Source: an uncultured Atopostipes sp. (GTDB lineage: Bacteria; Bacillota; Bacilli; Lactobacillales; Carnobacteriaceae_A). From it: DNA of 8,418 bases. Below the pieces are notes generated by a model. The model saw nothing but the letters and a program-made list of their open reading frames with translations, ran no database searches and was not told where the DNA came from. The stretch covers positions 1-8,418 of the forward strand of contig CAJUOQ010000056.1 in the NCBI GenBank assembly GCA_910588235.1. The letters are read 5' to 3'. Made by a program: the position numbers and the translations under genes. Shown here piece by piece: positions 5,970-8,418 of the stretch (positions within the stretch are counted from its first letter, which is position 1; the number at the start of each line of letters is the position of its first letter).

Positions 5970-7967
5970 ATGTTTGACAATATTGATCATTTAGCTGTAA
6001 ATTCTATTCGAACATTAAGTATCGACGCGGTCGAAGCCGCAAATTCAGGGCATCCAGGTTTACCGATGGGGGCCGCTCCGATGGCGTACACTTTATGGAC
6101 GAAACATTTGAATGCGAATCCAAAAAATTCAGAATGGTTTAACCGCGACCGCTTCGTACTTTCAGCGGGACATGGTTCAGCCATGCTTTATAGCTTGCTT
6201 CACTTGTCGGGTTATGAGGTAGCCATTGAAGATTTGAAAAACTTCCGTCAATTAGGCAGTAAAGTGCCGGGACATCCCGAAGTTCATATGACAGACGGTG
6301 TGGAAGCGACCACAGGGCCATTGGGCCAAGGGGTTGCTAATGGTGTCGGTATGGCGATGGCCGAAGCACATCTAGCGGCGACTTATAACCAAGAAGGCTT
6401 CCCGCTTGTAGATCACTTTACGTATGTCTTATGTAGTGATGGCGATCTCCAAGAAGGGATTTCTCATGAAGCAGTCAGTTTAGCGGGTCATTTAAAACTC
6501 GGTAAATTGATCATGCTGTATGACTCCAACGATGTCCAATTAGATGGCCCTACCGATAAAGCGTTTAGTGAAGATATCCAAAAACGCTTTGAAGCGTACG
6601 GTTGGGACTATGCGCGTGTCGAAGATGGCAACAATTTACAAGATATCGACGAAGCGATTGAACAAGCCAAAACCGTCACGGATCAACCAACCATTATTGA
6701 AGTACGTACAGAAATTGGTTATGGGGCAGAAAATGCCGGAACGGCGGAAGTACACGGCGCTCCTTTAGGTCCTGACGGGACCAAATATGCCAAAGAAAGT
6801 TATGACTGGAAAGGTGAAAACTTTACCGTTCCTGAAGAAGTGTATGAACGCTTTGCTGAGACCATTGGCCAAAATGGTGCAGAAAAAGAAGAGGCTTGGA
6901 ACGAACTGGTCAGCGACTATCAACAGGAATTCGCCGAATTAGGCGCACAATTCGAACAAGGCATTTCGGGTGAACTGCCCGAAGACTGGGCTGAAAGCTT
7001 ACCGGTTTATGAGGAAGATCCTGAGGGCGCGGCGACACGCGGGATCAGTGGTGAAGTGATCAATGCGATTGCGGAAGTGTTGCCAAACCTTTGGGGCGGC
7101 TCGGCGGACTTATCCGGTTCCAATAAAACAACGATTGATGGCGCAGGAGATTTCTCACCGGATCATTATGCTGGACGAAATATCTGGTATGGTGTGCGCG
7201 AACATGCGATGGCTTCGGCCTTAAATGGGATCTTACTCCATGGCGGCACCAAGTCGTTCGTTTCTACCTTCTTTGTGTTCTCGGACTACCTACGTCCAGC
7301 GGTGCGTTTAGCGGCTCTTTCACAAATACCAAGTATTTATGTCTTAACGCACGATTCCGTAGCAGTTGGTGAAGATGGTCCGACGCACGAGCCTGTGGAA
7401 CACTTATCGAGTTTCCGCGGCATGCCCAACGTGGCCATGATGCGTCCAGCAGATGCGAATGAAGTGGCGGCGGCTTGGAAAGTGGCGTTAGAGTCTGAGA
7501 CTCGTCCAACGCTCTTAGCGTTAACGCGACAAGATGTGCCGGTACTGCCGAATACTGCGGAGTTGGCACCACAATATGTCGAAAAAGGGGCTTATGTCTT
7601 ATCGCCAGCAGCGGAGCAACCCGATGGTCTCTTACTAGCGACCGGTTCGGAAGTCCAGCTAGCGCTGGCCGCTCAAAAAGAACTCTTGGAGAAAGGACAC
7701 GATGTGGTTGTCGTTTCAATGCCAAGTTTTGAATTATTTGAGCTTCAGACAGACGAGTATAAAGACTCTGTCTTGCCTAAAGAAATTAAAAACCGAGTAG
7801 CGATTGAGATGGGCTCGACCTTCGGTTGGGACCGTTATGTCGGTCCTGAAGGCCGAATTATTGCCCTAGACCGCTTCGGTGAAAGTGGTCCTGGCGAAGA
7901 AGTCATCAAAGATCTTGGCTTTACGGTCGAAAATGTAGTTGAAGAATATTTATCGCTGGTTGATTAA
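5970..7967 (+). CDS. tkt: Transketolase
   Basis: ThDP-dependent cytoplasmic enzyme moving two-carbon units between sugar phosphates, linking the ketose phosphate made by this operon to glycolysis. The 665-aa length is normal and all three domains are present. Visible active-site residues are H28 (SGHPG), H68 (AGHGS), H102 (PGHPE), GPLGQG 116-121, the ThDP/metal motif from SDGD 156-159 to N187, H262, catalytic E411 (GVREHAM), and D469 and H473 (EDGPTHEP). The start is ATG 5970 behind AGAGAGGG. Base composition changes sharply: about half G+C here (36 of 60 in 7381-7440) against roughly 30% in the upstream genes (16 of 60 in 4801-4860). The first 15-20 codons are still AT-rich. The gene may be an ancestral host gene beside an acquired operon, or itself of different origin. 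The 100-nt gap upstream lets it have its own promoter, though none is convincing. Confidence 0.96.
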   Translation: MFDNIDHLAVNSIRTLSIDAVEAANSGHPGLPMGAAPMAYTLWTKHLNANPKNSEWFNRDRFVLSAGHGSAMLYSLLHLSGYEVAIEDLKNFRQLGSKVPGHPEVHMTDGVEATTGPLGQGVANGVGMAMAEAHLAATYNQEGFPLVDHFTYVLCSDGDLQEGISHEAVSLAGHLKLGKLIMLYDSNDVQLDGPTDKAFSEDIQKRFEAYGWDYARVEDGNNLQDIDEAIEQAKTVTDQPTIIEVRTEIGYGAENAGTAEVHGAPLGPDGTKYAKESYDWKGENFTVPEEVYERFAETIGQNGAEKEEAWNELVSDYQQEFAELGAQFEQGISGELPEDWAESLPVYEEDPEGAATRGISGEVINAIAEVLPNLWGGSADLSGSNKTTIDGAGDFSPDHYAGRNIWYGVREHAMASALNGILLHGGTKSFVSTFFVFSDYLRPAVRLAALSQIPSIYVLTHDSVAVGEDGPTHEPVEHLSSFRGMPNVAMMRPADANEVAAAWKVALESETRPTLLALTRQDVPVLPNTAELAPQYVEKGAYVLSPAAEQPDGLLLATGSEVQLALAAQKELLEKGHDVVVVSMPSFELFELQTDEYKDSVLPKEIKNRVAIEMGSTFGWDRYVGPEGRIIALDRFGESGPGEEVIKDLGFTVENVVEEYLSLVD

Positions 7968-7989
7968 ATTCAGCGTACGAATCCTAAAA

Positions 7990-8018
7990 AACATCCATCT
8001 TTTAAGAGAGTGAATGTT
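7990..8018 (+). other. Imperfect hairpin downstream of transketolase
   Basis: AACATCCATCT (7990-8000) can pair with AGAGTGAATGTT (8007-8018) over about 10 bp, with one mismatch, one bulged G and a 6-nt loop. It lies 22 nt after the tkt stop and has no T-run behind it, so it would not terminate by itself. It may protect the 3' end of the mRNA. Confidence 0.3.
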
Positions 8019-8050
8019 ACTGTATAAATTGTTATTAATAAAAATGTTTA

Positions 8051-8084
8051 GAGAATGTAGTTTAATAGCTGCATTCTCTTTTTT
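8051..8084 (+). terminator. Rho-independent terminator of the tkt transcript and intron target hairpin
   Basis: GAGAATGTAG (8051-8060) pairs with CTGCATTCTC (8069-8078): 10 bp with one G-U and an 8-nt loop, followed by six T (8079-8084). It lies 83 nt behind the tkt stop and should end transcription of tkt and probably of the whole operon. The next base starts the group II intron, so this hairpin is also the likely insertion target. Confidence 0.9.
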
Positions 8085-8418
8085 GTTCGCCCAGCATGGG
8101 CGAACTCTAACGGGTGCAAGCCCCGAATGCGACCTGACAGTGGTAAGCATATAGCTGACGACAAGGGTGTCCACCGCGAGGTGGAATCTGAAGGAAGTCC
8201 AAGGCAAAGCTCTGGTCTGACGAACAGAAATCACATAAGAGGTGAGACGAGTGGGTAAGGTTGCGAAAGAAACTGAAGCCCTATAACTGTTATAACTCGT
8301 CACATATATGTGGCAGATAGATGGAGTGAAAGAGTTCGCACCTTAACTGGGGAGGTCTCATGACGTTATATCAAATACACTTAGTGATAAGTGCTTGACT
8401 CATGAGAAGTCAGCAGAG
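8085..8418 (+). mobile_element. Group IIC-like intron, 5' part (domains I to about III), cut by the window end
   Basis: Ribozyme part of a retroelement of the bacterial group IIC class. The sequence follows, block by block, what I recall of the Oceanobacillus iheyensis group IIC intron: CGCCCAGCATGGGCG at the 5' end, GGGTGCAAGCCCCGAA, CAAGGGTGTCC, a CCACC-GCGA-GGTGG hairpin (8171-8184) with a GNRA loop, GGAATCTGAAGGAAG (8182-8196), GGGGAGGTCT (8349-8358) and AAGTCAGCAG (8408-8417). The first base is placed at G8085, directly after the terminator T-run, by aligning GTTCGCCC with the GUGUGCCC end of the known intron. A hairpin in the domain III region pairs TCTCATGA 8356-8363 with TCATGAGA 8400-8407 and carries an inner CACTTA-GTGA-TAAGTG stem-loop (8378-8393). 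The reverse transcriptase/maturase gene, catalytic domain V and 3' splice site would lie beyond the window, so completeness cannot be judged. It does not interrupt any gene. Confidence 0.9.

Noticed and set aside
6544..6768. Second + frame inside tkt
   Set aside because: Lysine-rich shadow of the transketolase reading frame, without its own initiation signal.
7264..7725. 153-codon open frame on the minus strand inside tkt
   Set aside because: It lies wholly antisense to a well-conserved transketolase, has no recognisable domain, and its arginine- and leucine-rich composition is that of a mirror frame of GC-rich coding DNA.
7950..8303. 117-codon open frame on the minus strand over the terminator and intron
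   Set aside because: It crosses a strong terminator and ribozyme structure on the other strand and matches no family I know.
1..8418. CRISPR array, tRNA or rRNA genes
   Set aside because: No regularly spaced repeats, no tRNA cloverleaf and no rRNA-like sequence seen on either strand.

Overview
The window looks like a low-GC Firmicute, most likely a member of the Lactobacillales. The signs are AT-rich genes with strong AGGAGG-type ribosome binding sites, frequent TTG and GTG starts, PTS transport, and transketolase and TalC/FSA-family proteins of Gram-positive type. I cannot name the genus from sequence alone.

Positions 62-5869 are one compact AT-rich polyol operon, all on the + strand. In order it holds: a galactitol-type (GAT) PTS IIB and IIC, a zinc-dependent polyol-phosphate dehydrogenase of the GatD/D-arabitol-phosphate dehydrogenase kind, a PTS IIA, an RpiB-type sugar-phosphate isomerase with a frameshift in its active-site motif, a 218-aa TalC/FSA-family aldolase, an AlsE-like ketose-phosphate 3-epimerase and a classical ribulose-phosphate 3-epimerase. 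Transketolase (5970-7967) follows after a 100-nt gap and has a much higher GC content. No regulator lies in the window; it may lie upstream.

The proposed flow is as follows. The PTS imports and phosphorylates a polyol, the dehydrogenase oxidises it to a ketose phosphate, and the isomerase, epimerases, aldolase or transaldolase and transketolase pass it into the non-oxidative pentose phosphate pathway and glycolysis. A pentitol such as D-arabitol, xylitol or ribitol is the simplest substrate. However, the AlsE-like epimerase and the FSA-like residues of the aldolase leave open a hexitol that yields a ketohexose 6-phosphate.

After transketolase come an imperfect hairpin, then a strong intrinsic terminator (8051-8084). 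Directly behind its T-run starts the 5' part of a group IIC-like self-splicing intron (8085 to the window end), the type known to insert after terminator hairpins. Its reverse transcriptase gene and 3' end lie outside the window.

Main points for a second look: the rpiB frameshift, the FSA-type residues, the paired epimerases, the abrupt composition change at tkt, the long hairpin in front of the IIA gene, and the terminator-targeted intron.
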